Part shown: piece by piece, positions 17,401 through 26,300 of the stretch
Position numbering within the stretch: position 1 is the first letter of the stretch
Layout of the letters: each line of letters begins with the position of its first letter
The notes under the pieces: generated by a model
Seen by the model: the letters and a program-made list of their open reading frames with translations, nothing else
Database searches by the model: none
What the model was told of the DNA's origin: nothing
Position numbers and translations under genes: made by a program
Assembly: GCA_964390905.1 (NCBI GenBank)
Contig: CAYMLO010000003.1
Location: 1-64,000, forward strand
Origin: JAFGLZ01 sp964390905
GTDB taxonomy: Bacteria; Planctomycetota; Phycisphaerae; UBA1845; JAFGLZ01
Length of the DNA stretch: 64,000 nucleotides
Reading direction: 5' to 3'

Positions 17401-18057
17401 TCCACCCGTGTAGAACGACCATCGGGCCTCTCCGGTCGATGCGTCCAGGCAGGTGACCTTGTCGTCGGCCGACGACCCGAAGTACACCGCGTCGGCGACG
17501 GCGGCGACGTGGAAAGCCCGATCGTACGTGACCGACGGATTGAGCGTCGGCATGTGATGCCACAGATCCGCGCCGGCCGGCTTGGGCCACGCCGGTTGAG
17601 GCGGCTGTCGCGGAACGTGTCGCCACTGCTCATGCAGGGGCAGCTCGAGGCCCTCCTGCGTGATCGCGCTTCGCCGAGCGTCCTGTCGGTACGTGGGCCA
17701 GTCAGCCGCACCGACGGGGGCAACTCCAGAAACGACGACAAGAACGCCGATCGCGCAACCGAGCCACGTGGCGCGCAACGGTACGGGCGGACGGGTGCCC
17801 CATCCTTTTCGAGTGGCCGCGGAACGCGGCCCTCGAAGAGGGTGGGGGACACAGTCGCCCCCGAAGGTGCTTGAGGGATGCGATTCCGTCCCCCACCCTT
17901 CGATCCCCTTCGCGTTCCGCGAAGGAGATCGAAGGATGGGGCACCCCTGCGCGAGGGCAAGGACGCCGATCGCGCGACCGACCCACCTCGAGCGACGGTG
18001 CCCAGCGCTGGTTACGGTGTCCACGTCACCCCTCCGGATGGCTGCCTGTTTGACCAT
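14482..18057 (-). CDS. Secreted PQQ-like propeller protein with internal SAM-methyltransferase-like domain
   Basis: This giant protein has three modules. Residues 119-560 form a PQQ-like beta-propeller (DWPTYRQDARRSA start, repeated YFGS...CLDASTGE...W blades) interrupted by a helical insert around 425-480. Residues 575-705 are a class I methyltransferase-like Rossmann domain (motif I LVLGCGEGRL, then VVGIEPNEAK, and FRVLRPCGG). After a GEWTQMYG hinge a second propeller runs to the end. A signal-peptide-like segment lies at about 97-117. The first 95 residues are odd: residues 39-90 are encoded by an inverted-repeat element, and the WxGxAIGVL segment is present on both sides of it. A TTG near 17778 would give a clean signal peptide. 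The function is unknown; secretion makes SAM use questionable. Confidence 0.8.
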   Translation of the reverse strand: MVKQAAIRRGDVDTVTSAGHRRSRWVGRAIGVLALAQGCPILRSPSRNAKGIEGWGTESHPSSTFGGDCVPHPLRGPRSAATRKGWGTRPPVPLRATWLGCAIGVLVVVSGVAPVGAADWPTYRQDARRSAITQEGLELPLHEQWRHVPRQPPQPAWPKPAGADLWHHMPTLNPSVTYDRAFHVAAVADAVYFGSSADDKVTCLDASTGEARWSFYTGGPVRLCPTVHKGKVYVGSDDGFVYCLRAADGGLVWRYRPCDENRQIPGNGRLVSVRPVRTGLVIQDDVVYFCSGLFPTEGVSVCALSATDGTVVWKTDPSGLSPQGYLLASRSCLYVPTGRTPPVVLDRRDGKQVGVVKADRGEGGTYALLADEHLIHGPGENGRLAVAGAGRGDRIASFSGIRLIAGPRTSYLQTTMQLMAFDRVRYLDLRKQREAMAAKQGNILKKIGKLGRYAGGKEGKALREELADARAALKKLLEEGPDCFGWKQSCRHRYSLILAGDVLFAGGDGEVAAFRASDGKRVWAREISGRACGLSVSNGRLYVSSDTGTIHCFGRTAAKVRTVGPADVQVPYPTGERTSVCASTADHLVAQTGIDRGYCLVLGCGEGRLAYEIAKRTKLHVVGIEPNEAKVLAARKALDRAGLYGRRVTVHRGGLTELPYADYTMNLVVSDATETGSSLPTPAAEVFRVLRPCGGAAWIGLPAQAMRLDSGAKRSALKRWMGQAAASAWKQVEQNGLWAACRRGPLPGSGEWTQMYGAASNTACSGDQRLTGPMRIQWFGRPGPREMIDRHHRNVPPLVRDGRVFIPGDNRIFAVDAYNGAALWDLDVPNSRRLGAPFDGGSMAVAEDRLYVAAEDKCLNLDVATGRQVTAFPVLQLIDGQTRHWGYVGIVGDLLLGSGRKAEAIYTRISRSADAYQWGDYKRMVTSDSLFCLDRTSGKKRWTYRSGVIINPSIAAGGGRVYFVESHSREAAEDRDGQIAMNVLIKDGMALVALDAKTGQVVWKQTPDLKAFRQIVYLIHADDMLIAFGARNQGRQLWHDLIGFDARTGKVRWRQTRDTRWRRGGTHGEQVRHPVIVDKTIYAEAHAYDLYTGKPVPDWTFNHDRTGCGTVTASSSCLFYRDRNPAMLNLADRKQTRLSRVNRPGCWVNIIPAGGLVLVPEGSSGCTCAYPIQTSMAFAPRAPREIGASSQ
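17793..17946. repeat. Inverted-repeat mosaic element, copy 1, inside a signal-peptide region
   Basis: A 154-base element with perfect 15-base terminal inverted repeats (GGGTGCCCCATCCTT and its complement). It contains two internal hairpins: one built on TTCGAGTGGCCGCGG/CCGCGGCCCTCGAA, and one on CCTTCGATC...GATCGAAGG. It carries no gene and resembles a MITE or a REP/BIME mosaic. On both sides lie near-identical direct repeats of about 38 bases (17734-17771 and 17953-17990) whose copies start 219 bases apart, exactly 73 codons, so the host frame is preserved. A diverged copy is at 14338-14477. Confidence 0.75.
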
Positions 18058-18093
18058 GATGTGTTGCGGCTAGCCCCACGCGACCCCCGACGC

Positions 18094-21000
18094 CTACGAC
18101 CCCCCCTCCGCCACCGCCTGGATGCCGCACAAGACGGCCGAACGGATCGCCGCAGATTGGGTCGGCGTCAGCGTGATTCTCAATTCGCCCTTGACCTTGA
18201 TACCTTTGAACGTTCGGACGACCAGCCGATTCGGCCCGCCGGCCTGCTTGGCGATGTCCATGCTCGGCACGACCCGCTTGCCCTGCAACGCAACATCGAA
18301 AACGCGCTGGCCGGGTTTGGCGCCCTTCGGTTCGCAGAAGTGGAGGCACACCGTGTACGAACGCGTGCCGGCGGGCTTCTTGGCCAGGGCGATGACCATC
18401 TCGGTCAGGCCCTCGACGCCGGACGCAGCCACCCACCCCAAACCGTCTCCTTGGATCGACGACGAGTGCTTGCGAAACCACCGCACCGTCTCCGGCGCAA
18501 CGGCGATAGACACCTTGGGCGACCGTCCGCCCACGCTCGGGTAGTCCAGCCACAACGTGCCGTCGTCCGATACGCGATCGCCCGGCGCGCCGAGGTTGAT
18601 GCCCACTCGCTTGATGGGTTCATCGCCCACGTCAAACGGATTGAACGTCCACACCTCGACCTCGGGCATGTGGACGAAGGCTAACGAGCACTGGTTCTGA
18701 TAGCTGCACGTGCACGTCCGCGTGTAGTCCGGCGAGTTTAGCACGCCGTTTGCTGGGATCAGATTGGACGTGCAGCCGGATTTGAACCCCCCCAGATTGC
18801 CCGTCCCGCCGAGACGCGGCAGATCGAAGTATCCCGCGGCCGCCGACCGAAACGTGATCAAGTGCTCGCAGGCGACCGCCGTGCCGCAACCGTAGTTGCG
18901 CGCGTACCGCCAGGGCATGTCGGCGCCGGTCAAAGGACTCTTGCGCACCAGCTCCTCGCCGGTCAGCAGGTTCACCGCGCGAGCCTGCGTAATGATGGTC
19001 TCCCCGTGCAACATGCAGGGCCCGCGGTAGCCGTGTTCCTGATTCCACACCACCGATCCGTCCTTGCCTCGGTGGACGATCATCCGGTCCGCCGGTTCGT
19101 AGGGCAGCATGTCCCTGGACGCCCTGCCGGCCTGCAAGAGCAGATCGTGCGCCTCGGAGTACCCCAGCCACGTGCCGAACACGTCCTTCGTCGTGGACCA
19201 GACCTTCGTCCCCTTGCGCACGTCATAGGCCAACAGCATAGGCTTGGCCGACGGCGTCTTGCCTCGCAGTCGCAGCTTCTTGACCAGGCGCTCGGGATGC
19301 CGGTCGATGCAGAAGACCTTGCCGCCGCCCACGCAGATCGCGTTGTGCCGAAACGAATACGCCGCCTCCGTCGTCCAACGGACGTCGCCGCTGTTGCGGT
19401 CCATGACCACCAGTCGCTTGCTGGACGTGGCGTCCCAGTTCATCTCCCTTCCGGGCATCTCCTTGCCGACGAAGATCACGGGCGCCGCTCCGGCGATCAG
19501 CAGATCCTCCCAGACGCTGATGTGTCCCCAGGCGGGGGTCTCCGATGCGCCATCCCCGGCGGGCAGCTTGAACGTCGACATCCGCTTGCCCGTAGCCGGG
19601 TCCAGGCGGATACACTCCTTGCCGTAGGCGATGTAGATGCCGTCGGACACCGACACGTAGTTGCTGCCCAGCGCGTTGGCACCCGGCTGGTGCGACTGAT
19701 TGTCGTACACCTTGCCGACGCCCGGAAGGTCGGCCTCCCACAGCAAACGACCCGTATAGACGTCGAGCGCCCGGATGATGTCCGGACCTTCGATGAACAA
19801 CCGGCCGTCGACCACTTGCTCGGACGGACCATGTCCATGGCGGGGCAGGATCTTGGCGTTGGACACGCCCCCGAACCACAGCAACCCCAGCGGCAGCTTC
19901 ACGCGCGTGTCCTTCGACACGCACGTGTTGGCGGCATCCGCGTACTGGTGCGTCCAGTTGGCCGACCCTGGCAGCGGCCCGGACCGTTTCAACAGCGCCA
20001 CGTCCCCCTCCCCGGTCAGCTCGGCACCTGGTAGCTGTGCGTCCGAAACGATCTTGGCGAACGCCTCCTGCTGATCGCGTCCCACCTCCAGACACGCCAC
20101 GCCGCCATACGGCCGCAGATGGGTGAAGACCCGGCGGATGAACGCCGCGCCCGATCCGTACCCACCGGCCTTCGGGTCTTCCGAGACGATCAGACTGGCC
20201 AAGTAGGACGGAAACTGAACCGACAACGCGTCGCCAACGTGCAGGGCGATTCGGTGGCCGTAGAGTCCCGCCTCATCCAGCTTCTTGCGAAGGGCATCGA
20301 CGCGGCCCTTGTCAGGATCGACGCCGATGATGTGCAGCTTGGACTGGCGCGCCAGCGCCGCCACCAGACGCCCCGTGCCCAAACCGAACGCCAGACAATA
20401 GCCTTCCTTGACGCTGGTGCGCGCCAGGATATCGCCGGCGGTCTTGCTCCAGCGATCAGCCACAGGGGGCTTGGCGTCGGCGACGGCATATCGTTTCGAT
20501 TTCGTCTTGTTCCGGCCCAAGCAGTAGAGATGTCCTTCGAGGGTCACGACGAACAGCTTATCGTCCGCCGCGATCATGCTGAACGGCCGTCCAGTGATGT
20601 TCACCTGCCACGAGACCCTCGGCTTGCCGCCGGGCGGCGGCAGGTCGACGGCCGTCAGCCGCCGACGACCCCCCAGGTACAGCCGCTGACCCGCCTTGAT
20701 GTACACCTTGCCCCCCCCGCCGGTGTTCAGGTCCCACAACGCCGGCAGTGACCAGACGGTCGATGGCCCGCGTCGTCGTTTGCTTCTGGGGAGCTTAGCG
20801 ATCTTGGGGTGCTTCAGATCCAGGGCACGGACGGTGTCGCCACTGCTGCCGTAGATCACCGCGTCCGTCATCACCGGCTCCCGGGGAACCACGCCGAGGG
20901 GCCTGCCGCGCTCCAGCTCGAACATCAAGCCGGTGTTGTAGAAATGTCCTCCCGCGGTGGAGACGTGTGAATCGCCGTGCCGCTTGTCGTTCCCCAGCCG

Positions 21001-21801
21001 GTAGTAGAGCAACTCACCTGTCAGGCGATCCAGACAGGCGGGCACACTCCTGCCGCACGGGACCAGCAGCTTGTCGCCCGTCGCGACCAGGTACCCCTGC
21101 GGCGCCGGCCCGCCGAAAGCCGGGCTGTTGTGCGGCTGGATGATGTACGACGCCCCCAGTCCGCTGTTCTCCCAGACGACCTTTCCGGTCTCCGCGTCGA
21201 GGGCATAGATGAACACGCCCATAAACGGCCAGATGCTCGCAGCGAAGTAAACAGTGTCGTCCACGACCACCGGCGCCCCCCGCGCCGGCCAGGCTGAGAT
21301 CAGACGCTCGTTGCCCAAGACCTTCCTGGCCGACGGCCCCCCGCGAAACCGCCAGCGCAGCTCGCCCGTCGCCGCCGCCAGACAGTACAGGTGTCCGTCA
21401 TCGCAGGCGAAGTAGACCTTGTCCCGCCACGCCACCGGTGCGAATCGGATCGGCCCATCCGCGTAGTACCGCCATCGCTCGCGGCCCGTCTCCGTGTCGA
21501 TGGCCGTCATGCTGTCATTTCGCGACGATCCGAAAAACAGGGCCTTGCCCATCACGACGGGCTCGTAGCCGACGTCGAACGTCATCCTCGGTTCGTCGGG
21601 CCAGCCCGGTTCGAGCGGCGGGTATTCGCGCACCCACTGCAGATGGAGCTTGGGGGCCAGCGCATGCGGACTGGCTGCGCTGCGACGCGCGTCGTGCCGC
21701 CACATCGGCCAATCCCCGCCGAAGGACCGTGTCGGAACAGCCAGGAATGCCAAGAGGACTGGATAGAACCAGAGCCGCGACCGGTTGTGCATGCGTTTCA
21801 C
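18094..21801 (-). CDS. Secreted PQQ-like propeller protein with internal SAM-methyltransferase-like domain
   Basis: The 1235-residue product is a paralogue of its downstream neighbour with the same module order. A signal peptide (WFYPVLLAFLAVPTRS) leads into a first propeller starting DWPMWRHDARRSA. A methyltransferase-like domain follows (CLAFGLGTGRL as motif I, IIGVDPDKGRV, VFTHLRPYGG), then an NWTHQYADAANT hinge and a second propeller. A C-terminal extension of roughly 190 residues, after the CTCSYQNQCSLAF segment, has a beta-rich malectin-like look (YTVCLHFCEP...FDVALQGK). Motif I has GLGTG rather than GCGEG. Start is GTG at 21801, with weak ribosome binding. It lies 15 bases after the membrane-anchored gene upstream, and 36 bases before the next propeller gene, so the three form one operon. 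Function unknown. Confidence 0.8.
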   Translation of the reverse strand: MKRMHNRSRLWFYPVLLAFLAVPTRSFGGDWPMWRHDARRSAASPHALAPKLHLQWVREYPPLEPGWPDEPRMTFDVGYEPVVMGKALFFGSSRNDSMTAIDTETGRERWRYYADGPIRFAPVAWRDKVYFACDDGHLYCLAAATGELRWRFRGGPSARKVLGNERLISAWPARGAPVVVDDTVYFAASIWPFMGVFIYALDAETGKVVWENSGLGASYIIQPHNSPAFGGPAPQGYLVATGDKLLVPCGRSVPACLDRLTGELLYYRLGNDKRHGDSHVSTAGGHFYNTGLMFELERGRPLGVVPREPVMTDAVIYGSSGDTVRALDLKHPKIAKLPRSKRRRGPSTVWSLPALWDLNTGGGGKVYIKAGQRLYLGGRRRLTAVDLPPPGGKPRVSWQVNITGRPFSMIAADDKLFVVTLEGHLYCLGRNKTKSKRYAVADAKPPVADRWSKTAGDILARTSVKEGYCLAFGLGTGRLVAALARQSKLHIIGVDPDKGRVDALRKKLDEAGLYGHRIALHVGDALSVQFPSYLASLIVSEDPKAGGYGSGAAFIRRVFTHLRPYGGVACLEVGRDQQEAFAKIVSDAQLPGAELTGEGDVALLKRSGPLPGSANWTHQYADAANTCVSKDTRVKLPLGLLWFGGVSNAKILPRHGHGPSEQVVDGRLFIEGPDIIRALDVYTGRLLWEADLPGVGKVYDNQSHQPGANALGSNYVSVSDGIYIAYGKECIRLDPATGKRMSTFKLPAGDGASETPAWGHISVWEDLLIAGAAPVIFVGKEMPGREMNWDATSSKRLVVMDRNSGDVRWTTEAAYSFRHNAICVGGGKVFCIDRHPERLVKKLRLRGKTPSAKPMLLAYDVRKGTKVWSTTKDVFGTWLGYSEAHDLLLQAGRASRDMLPYEPADRMIVHRGKDGSVVWNQEHGYRGPCMLHGETIITQARAVNLLTGEELVRKSPLTGADMPWRYARNYGCGTAVACEHLITFRSAAAGYFDLPRLGGTGNLGGFKSGCTSNLIPANGVLNSPDYTRTCTCSYQNQCSLAFVHMPEVEVWTFNPFDVGDEPIKRVGINLGAPGDRVSDDGTLWLDYPSVGGRSPKVSIAVAPETVRWFRKHSSSIQGDGLGWVAASGVEGLTEMVIALAKKPAGTRSYTVCLHFCEPKGAKPGQRVFDVALQGKRVVPSMDIAKQAGGPNRLVVRTFKGIKVKGELRITLTPTQSAAIRSAVLCGIQAVAEGGS

Positions 21802-21816
21802 GTCACCCCCAGGAAG

Positions 21817-23106
21817 TCATCTGCCCGTGTCCCTCGCTTCGGATGCGACGTGCCCAGTGAGCGGCGCGTCATCTCGATGCCGCAATGATCGCTTCCTGAC
21901 GCCCACGGCCAAGCCCACGACCACGACCACCAGGCCGCCCAGCGTCAGCAGGATGCTCCGCAACAGGACGCTCGGCTCGTCAGCACTCCCAAGCACGACC
22001 GCGTCAGGCGCGTTCGGGCCCGCAACGACCGGCGAGGCCGCCGGCGATCGACCCGTCAGGACACGAAGTTCCTCCTCCTCGACCAGCGATTCGGCCTGCA
22101 GGTCGTCCCAGTCCGTCGATATAAGCAGATCCACGCCGGGATTCTGGCCTTTGACCTGACACATGCAGGGCCCGACGAGGAACGCGCAGGTCTCCCAGAT
22201 CGTGTCGGCGTTGATCCCCTTACCGATCAGCGCGTACAGCACCCGCCCGCGCCCGAAGATCGGAAACGCCATCGGCTCGTTGAACGTACGCAGGTCCGGC
22301 TCGGTGCCCAACAACATGTTGACGAGCATCGCCTCGGCGGGGTCGTCCCTCCGGACGCGCACGATCGAGAAGGCCACCCGAAGACGGGGCAACTCGTCCT
22401 CCGAAGACCCATCGTCGTACAGGGCGTCCATTTGCGGCGGCAGCTCGAGCGTCTTTTCCATCTTCTTGAGCTCTGTACGCAGCAGCGCAGCCGCGGCATC
22501 GTCCTGCGCACGATCGCCGCTGGCAAGGAAGATCCACACCGCCGACTCCCCGCCGCGGAGCCGCTTGGCGATCTTGCGACGTGCCGGCGAATCAACAAGG
22601 CGCTTCACGACGTCGGCCTCGAGCGGACCGGCCCACATGTCTTGCTCGATCGGCGCATAGCGGGGATAGCAAACGACCATCCAAGGCAGCGTGGGCTTGG
22701 TTTGGGCCTTCCAGATCGCCTGCAGCCCGGGCGGAAGCTCCGATTCGAGGTCCACTGGGAAGACCCGACAGTTCGCCGGTACGTCCGCCGACGCCTTGGC
22801 CTCCAGGCCGTCCACAATGGCCTGGTCCGCCTCGCTCAGACCGCCGCGGTGAAACACCGCCACGTTGTAGGCGTCGGCCGGCCAACGCTCCAGCGCATAC
22901 CGAAACACCGGAACCGAACACGCCCAAACTGGGCCAGCCCAGAAGACCAGGACGCCGATCGACCCCAACAACACACATGTGCCCGGAAGGCCCTCAGGCC
23001 CGCGCCGGGACCGGCGTCCACCGCGGACCCTCTCCCCCGACCTTTGGCTGGTGTGACACCGCTGGGCCCGATCGAACGGAGGACGGACTATGGGCTTGGT
23101 ACTCAT
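21817..23106 (-). CDS. Planctomycete-type secreted protein with C-terminal membrane anchor
   Basis: A hydrophobic signal segment (LLGSIGVLVFWAGPVWA) is followed at once by CSVPVFRYALERWPADAYN, which I associate with a planctomycete/verrucomicrobial family of unknown function. The mid region is mixed alpha/beta, contains two cysteines in a CMC motif (GPCMCQVKG), and ends with a single transmembrane helix (about residues 385-405) plus a basic cytoplasmic tail. The first 40 residues are Arg-rich and may not be translated; a start nearer the signal segment is possible. It heads an operon with two methyltransferase/propeller genes, so it may anchor or process those secreted proteins (inference). 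The divergent neighbour at 23360 shares the 250-base upstream gap. Confidence 0.65.
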   Translation of the reverse strand: MSTKPIVRPPFDRAQRCHTSQRSGERVRGGRRSRRGPEGLPGTCVLLGSIGVLVFWAGPVWACSVPVFRYALERWPADAYNVAVFHRGGLSEADQAIVDGLEAKASADVPANCRVFPVDLESELPPGLQAIWKAQTKPTLPWMVVCYPRYAPIEQDMWAGPLEADVVKRLVDSPARRKIAKRLRGGESAVWIFLASGDRAQDDAAAALLRTELKKMEKTLELPPQMDALYDDGSSEDELPRLRVAFSIVRVRRDDPAEAMLVNMLLGTEPDLRTFNEPMAFPIFGRGRVLYALIGKGINADTIWETCAFLVGPCMCQVKGQNPGVDLLISTDWDDLQAESLVEEEELRVLTGRSPAASPVVAGPNAPDAVVLGSADEPSVLLRSILLTLGGLVVVVVGLAVGVRKRSLRHRDDAPLTGHVASEARDTGR

Positions 23107-23359
23107 CCCGGCCTGGATGACTCCATACAGGTCACCTGGAACCGCATATCATAGCCGACTCGCCCGCGACTCCCAAGTGGGCGGACGTACCGCTTTCGGT
23201 GATATGGTTTGGATGCTTGGCAAGCGTGAACGTATCCGGCAGATGGGGTATTCTTGGCACACCGCTCGACGTGTCGGCGTGTCCCACCTTTCGCCAGGCG
23301 GGAAGGACGATCGGGCCCTTGGCGTGCGTAACGGGGCCCGCAAGGCAAGGAACATCGAG

Positions 23360-26300
23360 ATGCGAGCACGAACTGGTCTGCGAACAGGACTGTGTCTGGT
23401 CCTGACGCTGTTGGCGGGGTCGAGACGCCTTGCGGCCGAGGATGTCGCGGCGCTTCGGCGGGCCTTCGCCGCTCCCGCACCTGCCAAGACGCTCAACCCG
23501 CTGTTCTGGCTGCACGGGGAGGAGGACGAGGCCGCCATCCGCCAGATCATCGCCAAAATGGACGAAGGCGGGTGCAGTGAGTTCACGATCGAGTCGCGCC
23601 CCCATAAGGACTACCTGGGCAAGAAATGGTGGTCGGACCTGGCGATCTGCCTCGACGAGGCGGAGAAGCGCGGGATGAAGGTCTGGATCTTCGACGAGAA
23701 GTGGTTTCCCAGCGGCGTCGCCGGCGGACTGGTCGTCAAGGCCGACCCACGATTCGCCAGACAGTACCTGGTCGCACATCGTCAGGACGTCAAGGGCGCC
23801 CAGTCGGTCTCGGTCAAGGTGCCGGCCGGCGACCACCTCGTCTCGATCGTGGTCGGCAAGAAGGCCGCCGGCCGGATCGATCCTGCGACGTTGCGGGTCA
23901 TTCCTCCGGACGGTGTCGGGCCTGGCGGGACCCTCCGTTGGGCCGCACCGGCGGGCGATTGGTCCATCTTCTGCTTCGTCCAACGACACGCCGGCAACTA
24001 CATCGATTCGCTGAGCAGCGCCTGCCTGGACAAGTTCGTCGAGCTGACGCATCAGGCCACGTACGAACGGTTCAAAGACAAGTTCGGCAAGACGATCCAA
24101 GGCTTCTTCACGGACGAGCCGGGGTTCCACAACGGCGGCGGGCAGTTCCCCTGGACGTTCGGTTTCCTCGGGCTGTTCAAGGCAGCCAAGGGGTACGACC
24201 TCGAGCCGCTGCTGCCCGCGTTGATGGCCGACGTGGGGCCCGAGACGCACGCCATCCGATTCGACTACTGGGACTACCTCGTAACCCGGTACGCAGAAGT
24301 CTTCTACAAGAAGATCGGCGATTGGTGTCATGCCCACGGCGTCCGTCACATCGGCCACCTGTACGAACACTCGCAGCTTCACTACTCGTTCGGGGCCGGG
24401 CCGGGGCATTTCTTCCGGACCGAGCAATACATGGACATGGGCGGCATCGATGTGGTCTTCTACCAGGTCGGGCCGGGCTCGCGGAACGCCGACTATTGGG
24501 GCATGCCGAAACTCGCCAGCTCGGTCTCGCACATCTACGGCAAGCCCGACGACCTGGCCATGGACGAGACGTACGGGGCGTATGGCTGGCGATGCGGCCT
24601 GACGCACATGAAGTGGCTGACCGACTGGCAGTGCGTTCGGGGCATCAACGTGCTCGTGCCGCACGCCTTTAACCCAAAGTGGCCCGACGAGGACTGCCCG
24701 CCGTTCTTCTACGCCCGGGGCCGGAACCCGCAGTGGGTGCATTTCCGCCGATGGGCCGACCACACCAATCGCGTGTGCGCGCTGCTGCAGAAGGGCAAGT
24801 TCGTCGCCGACGCGATCGTGCTCTACCCGGCCGAGTCACGGTGGGTGGGACAATGCGAGCCGGTCGAAGACGTCGAGGCCGTGCTGCAGCAGGGGCAGGT
24901 GGACTTCGACATCGTGCCCTACGAGCTGTGGACCGATCCGTCGCGGTGCCGGATCGACGGCCGGCGGGTGCGTATCCAGCAGACCGACTACAAGGTCGTC
25001 GTCCTGCCTGGCGTGACGTTCATCCCGCTGGCGGTGTTACAGCGGCTGGGGGAATTCGTCGAATCCGGGGGGATGGTCATCGCATCCAGACGGCTGCCGG
25101 CCCGCTCGTGTGACCGGGGCAAGGACGCAGCGGTCCAGGCATTGGTGAAGGGAATCTGGGACGCCAAGGGCATTCGACGGGGATTCCTGGCGCCCAATGC
25201 GTCGGAGCTCAAGGCGATCTTGCGTGCGGGGCATTTCGAGCCGGACGTCGCATTCCGGCCCGATCAGCCGGACCTCCGTGTGCTGCACCGCAAACGAGCG
25301 GGCGCGGACATCTACTTCGTGACCAACGAGTCGATCCGGCAAACGGTCCAGGGCGAGCTGACGCTTCATGGAACGGGGTGCGCGGAATGGTGGGACCCGA
25401 TGACGGGCCAATGCCGCCCGATCGTCGGCGTCCAGACGATCCCGGAACGCCTGCTGGTCCCGTTGCGGCTGGCCCCCTATGAGTCCGGATTCGTTGTCGT
25501 TACCCAAACGGATCGGCGCGACGACGGCCCGCGCCTGTTGTGGGCCGACGGCGGGACCATTACGACCGTGACCACGGACGGCGCCGACGTCGTCGTCGAA
25601 GCGATCGCCGAACCGGCGAACACCCCCGCCAACCAAGACCGTCTCGCAGCCGCTGTTCAGGTCGGCCAGACGACACGATTCGGCCGCGTGGCCAAGACCC
25701 GCCTCGAGGCCCGAACGCTGCCAGCCGACGGCTGGACGCTGCAGCTCGGCGACGCCAAGGCCCCGGCGACGCTGGGCTCGTGGACGTCCCGCGACGCGGC
25801 CTACAGCGGCGTCGGGACCTACCGACGGGCGTTCTCCGTCCCGGCCGGTTGGATCGGACAGGGACGCGTAACGCTCGACCTCGGCGACGTTCAGGAGCTT
25901 GCCGAGGTCCGCGTCAACGGCAAGTCGGCCGGCGTGCGGATCTGCCCACCGTACGTGTTTGACGTGACCGCGCTGGTCAGCCCCGGCGCCAACGCGCTGG
26001 AGGTGGACGTGATCAACACCGCGTCGAACTACCATCGCGCGGCCGTCAAGAGCCGATGGGCCAAGACGCTGCCCTCCGGACTGATCGGTCCTGTGTCCGT
26101 TCGGTTCTCCGGAAAGACTCAGCTTCGGTTGATGCCGTCGGACACGAGCGTACCCGCCGTCCTCGCGCCCGCGGCGCGGGTCCGCCAGGGCGAGATCGAG
26201 ATCACGTGGCGATCCGTGTTACCGTCGCTGGGCACGGTGGTGTATGGGCAAGGCACGACACTGAACGCCAAAGCGGCCGAGAGCGGCGCGCCCAGGACCT

